Source: a virus
Strand: one strand, 5' to 3'
IMG/VR virus record: IMGVR_UViG_3300028025_001494
Coordinates: 1-22,840 of that record
Length of the DNA stretch: 22,840 bases
Part shown: in pieces, positions 7,982-13,203 of the stretch
Layout of the letters: each line of letters opens with the position of its first letter
Position numbering within the stretch: position 1 is the stretch's first letter
Program-made: the position numbers and the translations under genes
Notes under the pieces: model-generated
The model's database searches: none
Told to the model about the DNA's origin: nothing
Seen by the model: the letters and a program-made list of their open reading frames with translations, nothing else

Positions 7982-8277
7982 ATAGCATAACAAATATTTG
8001 GAATATTCTAATGCGTATTGTTGCAGTATTTGCAGCAAATGCATTAGCAGTAATCGGTGCAGGTGCAATCGCAGGAATTTCAGTAGCAAAGGCTATGACA
8101 GTTGCTGGACTCAGCGCAGTAGCAGTTGTTGTTGAGAAGTTGGCTCGTGCATTTATGGATGACGGCAAACTTACAAGAGATGAAATTAACGCAGCATTTT
8201 CTACCACAGACAAAAATGCAGTAACAGTGCAGGATGCAGCAGTAGAAATACGCAGAAAAAGATCAAAGACAGCATAA
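7978..8277 (+). CDS. 99-residue membrane protein, possible holin
   Basis: The first 55 residues hold one or two hydrophobic helices (ILMRIVAVFAANALAVIGAGAIAGISVA and TVAGLSAVAVVVEKLA). A soluble tail (FMDDGKLTRDEINAAFS, then EIRRKRSKTA) follows. The DDGKLTRDEINAAF stretch has an EF-hand-like run of acids but is too short and irregular to call. Similar small proteins are common beside lysis genes in actinophages, from memory. It is coupled to the preceding gene by an ATGA overlap and is the last gene before a new promoter. Holin, antiholin or another membrane role are all possible. Confidence 0.65.
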   Translation: MNSITNIWNILMRIVAVFAANALAVIGAGAIAGISVAKAMTVAGLSAVAVVVEKLARAFMDDGKLTRDEINAAFSTTDKNAVTVQDAAVEIRRKRSKTA

Positions 8278-8297
8278 TTAAACATCTTTGACCCTAT

Positions 8298-8327
8298 TTG
8301 ACAGCCCCTTCCAGGGAATGGTATACT
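8298..8327 (+). promoter_or_regulatory. Sigma-70-type promoter upstream of the Ntn hydrolase
   Basis: TTGACA (8298-8303) and TATACT (8322-8327) are separated by 18 bases. The predicted transcript starts near 8334 and gives a leader of about 24 bases with GGGAGGGG before ATG 8358. Confidence 0.75.
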
Positions 8328-8357
8328 TGAAAGTATATAACTGGGAGGGGTTTCTGC

Positions 8358-8888
8358 ATGACTTGTATTGCAGTAGTTCGTGATGAAATAAACAATAAGA
8401 TCTATATGGCTGGAGATCGTGGTGCATCTGACGATGGTACCATTCTAGCATTGACAGCACCAAAAGTGTGGAAATTGGGTCCATACTTAATTGGCTATGC
8501 TGGATCAATGGATGGTGAGCGTTTGCGCTATAACTTCAATCCTTATGTCCCAGATATTAAAGACACAGATAAGTTTATGCAAACCAAGTTTATTAAACAA
8601 CTTAAGCAATTCTACACTGATTGGTGGGTTGATACTGGTAAAGATGCAGACTTTGGCTTAATTATTGCTGTGCGTGGAGAAATCTATGAGCATAGTGCTG
8701 GAGATATGTCTTTATCTAAATATACAACTCCGTTTTTAGCAATGGGATCAGGTGCAGAATATGCAATGGGTCATCTTGATGCCACTCAAAAAGCAAAAGA
8801 TGCTCGTAAGCGTGTTGTTGGTGCAGTAAATTCTGCAATTAAATTTAGCCCATCCTGCATGGGTCCAGTTGACGTAGTAAGCATTTAG
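8358..8888 (+). CDS. Proteasome-like Ntn hydrolase
   Basis: A 176-residue protein of the proteasome beta / HslV fold. Loss of the initiator Met would expose Thr2 as the N-terminal nucleophile (MTCIAVV). D20 in AGDRGAS and K36 in APKVWKLG stand where the catalytic Asp17 and Lys33 of proteasome subunits lie. GYAGS (46-50) matches the glycine strand after the active-site lysine. The protein is shorter than host 20S beta subunits and has no propeptide, as in HslV. Related proteins are frequent in phages of Actinobacteria and Firmicutes, mostly uncharacterised. It has its own promoter and a good ribosome binding site. Substrate and assembly state cannot be read from sequence, and no partner ATPase gene is in the window. 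Confidence 0.85.
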   Translation: MTCIAVVRDEINNKIYMAGDRGASDDGTILALTAPKVWKLGPYLIGYAGSMDGERLRYNFNPYVPDIKDTDKFMQTKFIKQLKQFYTDWWVDTGKDADFGLIIAVRGEIYEHSAGDMSLSKYTTPFLAMGSGAEYAMGHLDATQKAKDARKRVVGAVNSAIKFSPSCMGPVDVVSI

Positions 8889-8897
8889 GGGTATACT
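8869..8897 (+). promoter_or_regulatory. Promoter giving a leaderless mRNA
   Basis: TTGACG (8869-8874) and TATACT (8892-8897) have an ideal 17-base spacer. The -35 lies in the 3' end of the Ntn hydrolase gene. The expected start point, seven bases after the -10, is 8904, the A of the next ATG. No ribosome binding site exists between. Confidence 0.75.
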
Positions 8898-8903
8898 TAT
8901 AAT

Positions 8904-9104
8904 ATGGAAGAAACACTAGCAGATAAAGAGTGGAAAGATTTTGATAAGTGGATTAATGAGGGGTTAGATCGGGGATGGATTTCAGATCCCTACTGTAATA
9001 CTCATGATGGTGGTTATCAATATATGTCAGAAGAAGAAGTAGAAGAGTGGGACCAAGGTGGAGACCCATGTTGTCATGTAGTACGATTAATGATTGGAAA
9101 CTAA
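8904..9104 (+). CDS. 66-residue acidic protein, probably leaderless
   Basis: A small acidic protein with many Trp and Asp/Glu residues. The central motif GWISDPYCNTHDGGYQYMSEEE is followed by EWDQGGDPCCHVVRLM. Three cysteines and two histidines might bind a metal, but the spacing matches no zinc finger I recognise. From memory, similar short proteins occur in many actinophages as conserved hypotheticals. The promoter's -10 box lies only six bases upstream and there is no Shine-Dalgarno sequence, so translation probably starts at the mRNA 5' end. Function unknown. Confidence 0.75.
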   Translation: MEETLADKEWKDFDKWINEGLDRGWISDPYCNTHDGGYQYMSEEEVEEWDQGGDPCCHVVRLMIGN

Positions 9105-9105
9105 A

Positions 9106-9768
9106 ATGAAAACAAAGTCAGTAGTAGTAAGTTTAGCACTAGTAGCAGGATCACTATTTTTTGTTGCACCTTCAGCACTTGCTGGAGAGTGTTCTGTAGA
9201 AGATCCATGCCAAACATATGCAATGGTTGATGGCAGTGGGGTGGTTACAAACATTATTGTTTGCCAGCCATCTGTATGCGGATCAGGAACATTTGCTGGT
9301 TCACGAGTTGTTCCACAAGTTGCAGCAAGTTCTCAAGGACAGAATCAAGGTGGATATTTAAATCTAAACGGGGCACCAGTAACTGAATCAAATGGCGTAT
9401 TTACTGTTACAAATCCGAGCCCTACTGTAAACTCAAGCACAACACAGTCTCAAGGGGTTCAGACAGAAATTGTAACAACATTTGAGCCAGGAATAACAAG
9501 TTCATTTACATTCAACGATACAGTTGGAAAGCCTGATGGTCGTCCAACAATGACTACTAATCCTATTGATAACTCAATTGGCGCTACCTTATCAGTAACA
9601 GAGTTTGAAAGTTCAGAAACTGAAACTGTTCGCTCTGAAGAGGTTGCAGTATTTGAGAAGCGTGAGACAGAACAGTTTGTTGAACTAACACTTCAACTAA
9701 ATAATCTACAAAAGATTATGCGTAACTGGAACTGGTTTAAAATGTCTCTAATAGGTTGGTTCCTATAA
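9106..9768 (+). CDS. Secreted cysteine-containing protein with signal peptide
   Basis: A 220-residue protein. Residues 1-26 form a Sec signal peptide (MKTKS, hydrophobic core, PSALA cleavage before GEC). The mature start has four closely placed cysteines (ECSVEDPC, then VCQPSVC) that could form two disulfides outside the cell. The middle is Ser/Thr/Asn-rich and low in charge, followed by an acidic helical region (TEFESSETETVRSEEV). The end is short and hydrophobic (NWFKMSLIGWFL), perhaps a membrane anchor. ATG 9106 follows GGAAA by several bases. A TTG at 9094 is in frame but would put acidic residue Glu2 in the signal start. It is the third signal-peptide protein in this window. Role unknown. 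Confidence 0.75.
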   Translation: MKTKSVVVSLALVAGSLFFVAPSALAGECSVEDPCQTYAMVDGSGVVTNIIVCQPSVCGSGTFAGSRVVPQVAASSQGQNQGGYLNLNGAPVTESNGVFTVTNPSPTVNSSTTQSQGVQTEIVTTFEPGITSSFTFNDTVGKPDGRPTMTTNPIDNSIGATLSVTEFESSETETVRSEEVAVFEKRETEQFVELTLQLNNLQKIMRNWNWFKMSLIGWFL

Positions 9769-9778
9769 CATAAGGTTT

Positions 9779-9851
9779 TGGGCTGTAACTCAGTTGGTAG
9801 AGTGGCGAACTGTTAATTCGCAAGTCGTAGGATCGAGGCCTACCAGCCCAG
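9779..9851 (+). tRNA. tRNA-Asn (GTT)
   Basis: A complete cloverleaf: acceptor TGGGCTG with CAGCCCA, D stem ACTC/GAGT, anticodon stem GCGAA/TTCGC with loop CTGTTAA (anticodon GTT at 9812-9814), T stem GTAGG/CCTAC and discriminator G. The T loop reads ATCGAGG, with A in place of the usual first T. The 3' CCA is not encoded. Confidence 0.92.
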
Positions 9852-10029
9852 CAGTGTAGTGACTAACACTCGGTTATATCAATCGTGAATAAGATATGTA
9901 GGAACTGTCACGAAAAGACAGACGGTACTAACCTTACCGCAGGGACAAGGGTGCCCATGGTTGCTACTACTCGTAGGATATCTAGCGTAGAGTCAGTAGG
10001 GAAATGCTTGTCACATTTTGCCTACACAT

Positions 10030-10101
10030 GTCTCCATCGTCTAATGGTTAGGACTCCAGATTTTCAATCTGGCAACAGGGGTTCAACTCCCCTTGGAGAT
10101 A
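10030..10101 (+). tRNA. tRNA-Glu (TTC)
   Basis: Acceptor GTCTCCA pairs with TGGAGAT, with a G-U pair at the end. The D arm starts TCGTCTAATGG, typical for Glu. The anticodon stem CCAGA/TCTGG holds loop TTTTCAA with anticodon TTC. The T arm has a normal TTCAACT loop. No CCA is encoded. The 178 bases between this gene and tRNA-Asn hold several short inverted repeats but no tRNA that I can fold. Confidence 0.92.
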
Positions 10102-10191
10102 CGATACTAAGGTTGCGTTGCAGGTATAGAGACTGACTCCCGACGGGGACAACTGGAGGACAACGGGCTTATGTAAATCCTCATGTATTAA

Positions 10192-10227
10192 GATTAGTAA
10201 GTTAGTCTGCTCGTAGACTTACTAATC
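10192..10227 (+). repeat. Perfect inverted repeat between tRNA genes
   Basis: GATTAGTAA (10192-10200) pairs perfectly with TTACTAATC (10219-10227). A further GTCT/AGAC pairing inside closes a GCTCGT loop, with a short bulge on one side. It ends four bases before tRNA-Gly and has no T run, so it is not a standard terminator. It could be a processing signal in a polycistronic tRNA precursor. Confidence 0.6.
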
Positions 10228-10231
10228 ACTT

Positions 10232-10302
10232 GCGGGTGTTGCATAATGGTAGTGCCTCTGCCTTCCAAGCAGATAGTGCCAGTTCAATTCTGGTCACCCG
10301 CT
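10232..10302 (+). tRNA. tRNA-Gly (TCC)
   Basis: Acceptor GCGGGTG pairs with CACCCGC. The anticodon stem TCTGC/GCAGA holds loop CTTCCAA, anticodon TCC. The T loop is TTCAATT and the discriminator T. A CCA follows directly at 10303-10305; the other complete tRNA genes in the window lack it, so its presence may be chance. Confidence 0.93.
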
Positions 10303-10306
10303 CCAA

Positions 10307-10393
10307 GGAAGATTGGCTGAGTGGCTTAAAGCAGTCGGTTGCTAACTGACCGTAGAATAAAATCTACCATAGGTTCAAATCCTATATCTTCCG
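10307..10393 (+). tRNA. tRNA-Ser (GCT)
   Basis: Acceptor GGAAGAT pairs with ATCTTCC. The anticodon stem GTCGG/CTGAC (one G-U) holds loop TTGCTAA, anticodon GCT. A long variable arm (GTAGA/TCTAC) identifies a serine-type tRNA. The T loop is TTCAAAT and the discriminator G. It begins one base after the CCA of tRNA-Gly, so the two are probably cut from one transcript. Confidence 0.94.
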
Positions 10394-10397
10394 CATA

Positions 10398-10406
10398 TGC
10401 TATAAT
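10398..10406 (+). promoter_or_regulatory. Extended -10 promoter for hsp20
   Basis: TGCTATAAT begins five bases after tRNA-Ser, so any -35 would lie inside that gene. The predicted start point is near 10412-10413, exactly at the first leader hairpin. The same nine-base box occurs at 11280, 13538 and on the minus strand at 22704. Confidence 0.75.
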
Positions 10407-10411
10407 AGTAT

Positions 10412-10461
10412 TGTACTGCCTACGGGGGTACATTAACTTATTCGCTTGAAAGGGGAATAAA
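10412..10461 (+). promoter_or_regulatory. Two-hairpin hsp20 leader, candidate ROSE-like RNA thermometer
   Basis: Hairpin 1: TGTACT (10412-10417) pairs with GGTACA (10427-10432), and CC/GG pairs close a TAC loop around a G-G mismatch. Hairpin 2: TTATTC (10438-10443) pairs perfectly with GAATAA (10455-10460). Above it lie a G44-G54 mismatch and CTT/AGG pairs around a GAA loop. Hairpin 2 buries most of the Shine-Dalgarno GAAAGGGG (10448-10455). The anti-SD arm contains TCGCT (10442-10446), which matches the UYGCU element of ROSE thermometers, where a G-G pair opposite the SD is known. The base pairing is visible in the sequence; the temperature response is inferred. Confidence 0.65.
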
Positions 10462-10878
10462 ATGGTAAATAATTTCGCTATGGATCTATTCAATGATCCT
10501 TTTTTTATTGGCTTTAACAGAGAACTTGGTCGTCTCAATACCGCACATAAGGTAAACTCACAATCATATCCTCCATACGATCTTCTTAAACTAGATGAAG
10601 ATACATATCGCCTGTCAATTGCAATTGCAGGTTTTACAAAAGATGATATTGATGTGTCAGTAGATAATGGAACCCTCATTATTAAGGGAGAAATTATTGA
10701 AGTAACAGATGCTGAAGTTGTTCACAAGGGAATTGCTGGTCGTAAGTTCACACGATCATTTGCTCTTGGAGAGTATATGGAAGTAACTGGGGCTGAACTT
10801 AAGGATGGCATGCTACATATCAATGTAGACCGTATTGTTCCTGAAGAGAAGAAGCCAAAGACAATTAAAATCAAGTAG
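10462..10878 (+). CDS. hsp20: Small heat shock protein (Hsp20/IbpA-like)
   Basis: A 138-residue alpha-crystallin-type chaperone closest in pattern to IbpA. The N-terminal arm contains DPFFIGFNRELGRL and SQSYPPYDLLKL. The crystallin core shows YRLSIAIAGFTKDDIDV, then LIIKGEI, then GIAGRKFTRSFALGEYMEV and ELKDGMLHINVDRIVPEE. The tail has KPKTIKIK, with the I-x-I motif that docks between subunits. It would hold unfolding proteins in soluble oligomers without ATP. Hsp20 genes are known in cyanophages and other T4-like phages, so phage carriage has precedent. The gene is controlled by an extended -10 promoter and a structured leader that hides its ribosome binding site. Confidence 0.93.
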   Translation: MVNNFAMDLFNDPFFIGFNRELGRLNTAHKVNSQSYPPYDLLKLDEDTYRLSIAIAGFTKDDIDVSVDNGTLIIKGEIIEVTDAEVVHKGIAGRKFTRSFALGEYMEVTGAELKDGMLHINVDRIVPEEKKPKTIKIK

Positions 10879-10888
10879 TACAATATAG

Positions 10889-10978
10889 GTAGTCCCTACA
10901 CAGGACCTTAGAGATGGTTTAGTTACCCATTTGTTTGACCGTGGCCATCGTGCCTGGAACACCTGTGTAGGGCTCTAC
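10889..10978 (+). ncRNA. Candidate structured RNA bounded by an 11-bp perfect inverted repeat
   Basis: CCCTACACAGG (10894-10904) and CCTGTGTAGGG (10962-10972) are perfect inverted repeats. GTAG/CTAC pairs extend the stem outward past a small internal loop. The enclosed 57 bases can form an inner helix, GATGG (10913-10917) with CCATC (10945-10949), among other pairings. It begins just after hsp20 and ends 12 bases before the -10 of the HNH gene. There is no T run, so it is a poor intrinsic terminator. It matches no RNA family I recognise. It could be an RNA element, a DNA site for a dimeric protein, or a homing-related site. Confidence 0.45.
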
Positions 10979-10989
10979 TATTTTAGGTG

Positions 10990-10995
10990 TATAAT
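10990..10995 (+). promoter_or_regulatory. -10 box of the HNH gene (leaderless or nearly so)
   Basis: A perfect TATAAT ends eight bases before ATG 11004, so the predicted transcript has only about 0-3 leader bases. There is no Shine-Dalgarno sequence in TAAGATCT between them. No convincing -35 is seen. Confidence 0.55.
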
Positions 10996-11003
10996 TAAGA
11001 TCT

Positions 11004-11279
11004 ATGTCAGAGAAAGAATTAGCAGTTTTCAATAAACAGCAATTCAAAAACCGTCTGAGAGAAATCAAAGAGGCGAGTGGCTGTACTGACTGCGGAGAAT
11101 CTAATCATATTGTTTTAGATTTTGATCACATAAGAGATAAAAAATATAATGTTTCAAGAATGATTCACGATGGATTTTCTTGGGCAGCAATCAAAAAAGA
11201 AATATCAAAATGTGAAGTAGTATGTGCAAACTGTCATAGGATTAGAACTCATAATAGGTTGACAAAGAAAACAGCCTAG
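11004..11279 (+). CDS. Free-standing HNH endonuclease
   Basis: A 91-residue protein with a zinc-supported HNH fold. CTDC (C27, C30) and CANC (C74, C77) supply a likely zinc site. DFDH (D41-H42) and CHRIRTHNR (H78, H83) supply the beta-beta-alpha metal-site residues. A helix with SWAAIKKEI lies between. HNH enzymes of this size are often homing endonucleases that nick or cut phage DNA and spread their own gene; some assist packaging. It stands alone between hsp20 and the endolysin, next to the long inverted repeat. The likely promoter is almost at the start codon. Confidence 0.87.
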   Translation: MSEKELAVFNKQQFKNRLREIKEASGCTDCGESNHIVLDFDHIRDKKYNVSRMIHDGFSWAAIKKEISKCEVVCANCHRIRTHNRLTKKTA

Positions 11280-11288
11280 TGCTATAAT
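11259..11288 (+). promoter_or_regulatory. Strong promoter for the endolysin
   Basis: TTGACA (11259-11264), an 18-base spacer and TATAAT (11283-11288) preceded by TGC: a full consensus with an extended -10. The -35 lies inside the end of the HNH gene. The predicted leader is about 20 bases and includes AGGAGG. A strong independent promoter fits late lysis expression. Confidence 0.85.
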
Positions 11289-11315
11289 TAAAGAACTAAC
11301 TTTAGGAGGTTATAT

Positions 11316-12104
11316 ATGGCTGTCAAAGGCTCAGTAGAAGCAATTATTGAAGTTGCAAAGAAAGAAATTGGAACAATTGAAGGTCCAAAGGATAACGAAA
11401 CAAAGTACGGTAAGTGGTCTGGTGTAAACTTCCAGCCATGGTGCCAGTCATTCGTATCATGGACAGCATTCACATCAGGACTAGATGCAAAGAAATACCC
11501 AAAGACTGCTTCAACAGTAGCAGCAGCAGATTGGTTTAAGAAGAATAATCGTTGGGCAGATGCTCGTAATGATGATCCAACTCCAGGAGACTGGATCTAT
11601 TTTGATTTCCCAGATGATGGTGTAAATCGTATTTCACATGTTGGTCTATGCATTAAGAATAATGGTGATGGAACAATCCAGGTTATTGAAGGAAACACTT
11701 CAGGGACTGCAAAGGGAGACCAACGCAATGGCGGAATGTGTGTAGAGAAGACTCGTGCTTATGTAAAGAATAAGAAGGGTATCCTCAATGCAGTAGTTGG
11801 TTGGGGTCGTCCAGTTTATGCTGGAGAAGAGAACGCTCCACTACTATCTAAGGCTGGAGTTGCTACAGAACCTGTAAAGACTGCTACAAAGCCTAAGAAG
11901 GCTGCTGTTACAGGGTTTAAGCCACTTAAGAATGGTTCAAAGGGTACTGGTGTAAAGACAGTGCAAACTCTTCTTGGCATTAAAGCAGATGGCTCATTCG
12001 GTCCAGGTACTGCAAAGGCTGTTCAAGACTTCCAAAAGAAGGCTGGACTACCTACAACAGGTGTAGTTGATCAAGCAACGCTAAAGGCATTGAAGGCTAA
12101 GTAA
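11316..12104 (+). CDS. Endolysin: CHAP amidase/peptidase plus peptidoglycan-binding domain
   Basis: A 262-residue two-domain lytic enzyme. The N-terminal CHAP domain (about residues 5-165) has the catalytic cysteine C43 in PWCQSF and histidine H108 in ISHVG, with GDWIYFDF between. A Lys/Ala-rich linker (about 170-195) leads to a type 1 peptidoglycan-binding domain (about 197-262: LKNGSKGTGVKTVQTLLG, then DGSFGPGTAKAVQDFQKKAGL). It would cut peptide crosslinks or amide bonds of host peptidoglycan during lysis. No signal peptide is seen, so it needs a holin for release. It has a perfect AGGAGG site and its own strong promoter. The stop overlaps the next gene (TAATG). Confidence 0.93.
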   Translation: MAVKGSVEAIIEVAKKEIGTIEGPKDNETKYGKWSGVNFQPWCQSFVSWTAFTSGLDAKKYPKTASTVAAADWFKKNNRWADARNDDPTPGDWIYFDFPDDGVNRISHVGLCIKNNGDGTIQVIEGNTSGTAKGDQRNGGMCVEKTRAYVKNKKGILNAVVGWGRPVYAGEENAPLLSKAGVATEPVKTATKPKKAAVTGFKPLKNGSKGTGVKTVQTLLGIKADGSFGPGTAKAVQDFQKKAGLPTTGVVDQATLKALKAK

Positions 12105-12286
12105 TGCCAATATATGAATATAAGTGTGAATGCAATGGCAAACCTATAGCATTTAACACAAGTATTGCAAACTATAAAGAGAGTTATCCTTGCGAGGAGT
12201 GTGGTGCTGATATGAAACGGCACTACACCCCCGTAGGGGCTCAGTTCACTGGTTCGGGTTTTTATTCCACAGATAACAGAAAGTAA
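12104..12286 (+). CDS. FmdB-like zinc ribbon protein
   Basis: A 60-residue protein starting MPIYEYKCE, the characteristic opening of the FmdB zinc-ribbon family. A second pair of cysteines follows in CEECG (with C8 and C10 as the first pair). The C-terminal block VGAQFTGSGFYSTDNR matches the conserved end of that family. FmdB-type proteins are called putative regulators, but no biochemical role is firm. Translation is coupled to the endolysin through a TAATG junction. A short CCCC/GGGG palindrome lies inside the coding sequence. Confidence 0.85.
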   Translation: MPIYEYKCECNGKPIAFNTSIANYKESYPCEECGADMKRHYTPVGAQFTGSGFYSTDNRK

Positions 12287-12289
12287 GGG

Positions 12290-12295
12290 TATACT
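12290..12295 (+). promoter_or_regulatory. Possible -10 box abutting the next gene
   Basis: GGGTATACT ends directly before ATG 12296. The same GGGTATACT string is the -10 context of the 8904 gene. Transcription from it would start near 12302, so it points to a start at ATG 12302. The -35 is poor. Confidence 0.4.
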
Positions 12296-12301
12296 ATGAA
12301 G

Positions 12302-12550
12302 ATGATGACTGAAGAAGAAGTAAAAGTTGTAGAGTGGCAACTATCACCAAAAGATCGTTGTGATTCTTGTGCAGCAGAAGCATTGGTAAAGGTAACAGGT
12401 TTAACTGGAGAACTAATGTTTTGTGGTCATCACTATAACAAGATCATGGATAATCCTGAAGGATACAAGGGTATGATGGCTTTTGCTATTACAATTCTTG
12501 ATGAGCGTGATAAGTTAATTGAAAATAAAGCAAAAGGAGTCTCGTACTAA
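12302..12550 (+). CDS. DUF7455-like small zinc protein
   Basis: About 82 residues. The pattern LSPKDRCDSCAAEALVKV, then TGELMFCGHHYNKI, then ILDERDKL matches a small protein conserved in actinobacterial genomes (DUF7455), where C-x2-C and C-x-H-H probably bind zinc. Its function is not known in hosts or phages. Three in-frame ATGs exist at 12296, 12302 and 12305. I chose 12302 because a -10 box abuts 12296, which would put the mRNA start at or near 12302. The stop overlaps the next ATG (TAATG). Presence of this family supports an actinobacterial host. Confidence 0.75.
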   Translation: MMTEEEVKVVEWQLSPKDRCDSCAAEALVKVTGLTGELMFCGHHYNKIMDNPEGYKGMMAFAITILDERDKLIENKAKGVSY

Positions 12551-12957
12551 TGTATGAATATTATGTAAGAAAAGTAGAGAATGTTGTAGATGGAGATACC
12601 ATTGACGTTCTTATTGATTTAGGATTTGATATCCTGTTTGCATCAAGAGTTAGACTGGCTGGTATTGATACCCCTGAGTCTCGCACAAAGGATGTTGCTG
12701 AGAAGGCACTAGGCCTAGAAGCCAAGGAGTACCTAAAGAAGGCTCTTAAGGATGCTAAGTCTGTCATTATTAAGACTGAAAAGATGGATTCATCTGAAAA
12801 GTATGGTCGCATTTTGGGCTGGGTATATGTAGATGGTAACACTGTTTCCCTTAATGACATGATGATCAATGATGGTTATGCATGGGGATACCTAGGCGAT
12901 GCCAAGGTCAAGGACTTTGATGCCCTTGCAAAGGCAAGAAAGAAGTCAGGCAAGTGA
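12550..12957 (+). CDS. Thermonuclease-like nuclease (SNase family)
   Basis: A 135-residue protein with the staphylococcal nuclease fold. VVDGDTIDV provides calcium-binding aspartates, RVRLAGIDTPESRT the first arginine and a glutamate, and SEKYGRILGWVYV the second catalytic arginine. These match Asp21, Arg35, Glu43 and Arg87 of the model enzyme. It lacks a signal peptide, so it should act in the cytoplasm, for example on host nucleic acid or in phage DNA processing. It is embedded in a string of overlapping genes after the endolysin unit. The stop overlaps the GTG start of the thioredoxin gene. Confidence 0.92.
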   Translation: MYEYYVRKVENVVDGDTIDVLIDLGFDILFASRVRLAGIDTPESRTKDVAEKALGLEAKEYLKKALKDAKSVIIKTEKMDSSEKYGRILGWVYVDGNTVSLNDMMINDGYAWGYLGDAKVKDFDALAKARKKSGK

Positions 12958-13202
12958 GGAATATCCTATACTTTACCGCTGACTGGTGTAATCCTTGCAA
13001 GAAGACAAAGCCTATTGTTGAGGAACTTAATCGTGACTCAGGCACAACAAAATTTCAAGTAATAGATGCTGACTCAGAAATAGATTTGGTAAAGTCTTTT
13101 GAGGTTAGATCTATACCAACCTTCATCGTTATTGAAGATGGAGAAGAGATTAAAAGAGTTTCAGGTGCTCAAACAAGAGAGCAACTAGAGGAACTCATGT
13201 AG
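12954..13202 (+). CDS. Thioredoxin-like protein
   Basis: An 82-residue, slightly short thioredoxin fold. The active site is WCNPCK (residues 11-16) instead of the usual WCGPC, and the cis-proline loop is SIPTFIV. A GTG start at 12954 overlaps the nuclease stop (GTGA). Phage thioredoxins or glutaredoxins commonly reduce ribonucleotide reductase or serve as processivity factors; neither partner is in this window. The Asn in the active site should shift its redox potential, by an amount that cannot be read here. Confidence 0.9.
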   Translation: MRNILYFTADWCNPCKKTKPIVEELNRDSGTTKFQVIDADSEIDLVKSFEVRSIPTFIVIEDGEEIKRVSGAQTREQLEELM

Positions 13203-13203
13203 C

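Noticed and set aside
9885-10136. Plus-strand open frame with an N-terminal CRNCHEKTDG stretch
   Set aside because: It runs straight through tRNA-Glu and has no ribosome binding site or conserved domain; treated as chance.
9779-10393. tRNA cluster as a phage integration site
   Set aside because: No integrase and no direct repeat of a tRNA 3' end were seen in the window.
10326-10679. Minus-strand open frame antisense to tRNA-Ser, the hsp20 leader and the start of hsp20
   Set aside because: It covers a solid tRNA and the hsp20 start codon, and its translation has no recognisable features.
10889-11279. HEARO-like RNA with its HNH protein, or a group I intron
   Set aside because: The RNA is far shorter than HEARO, the protein is much smaller than IsrB-type proteins, and hsp20 is intact, so no intron interrupts it.
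12226-12240. CCCC/GGGG palindrome as a terminator or operator
   Set aside because: It lies inside the FmdB-like coding sequence and is not followed by T residues.
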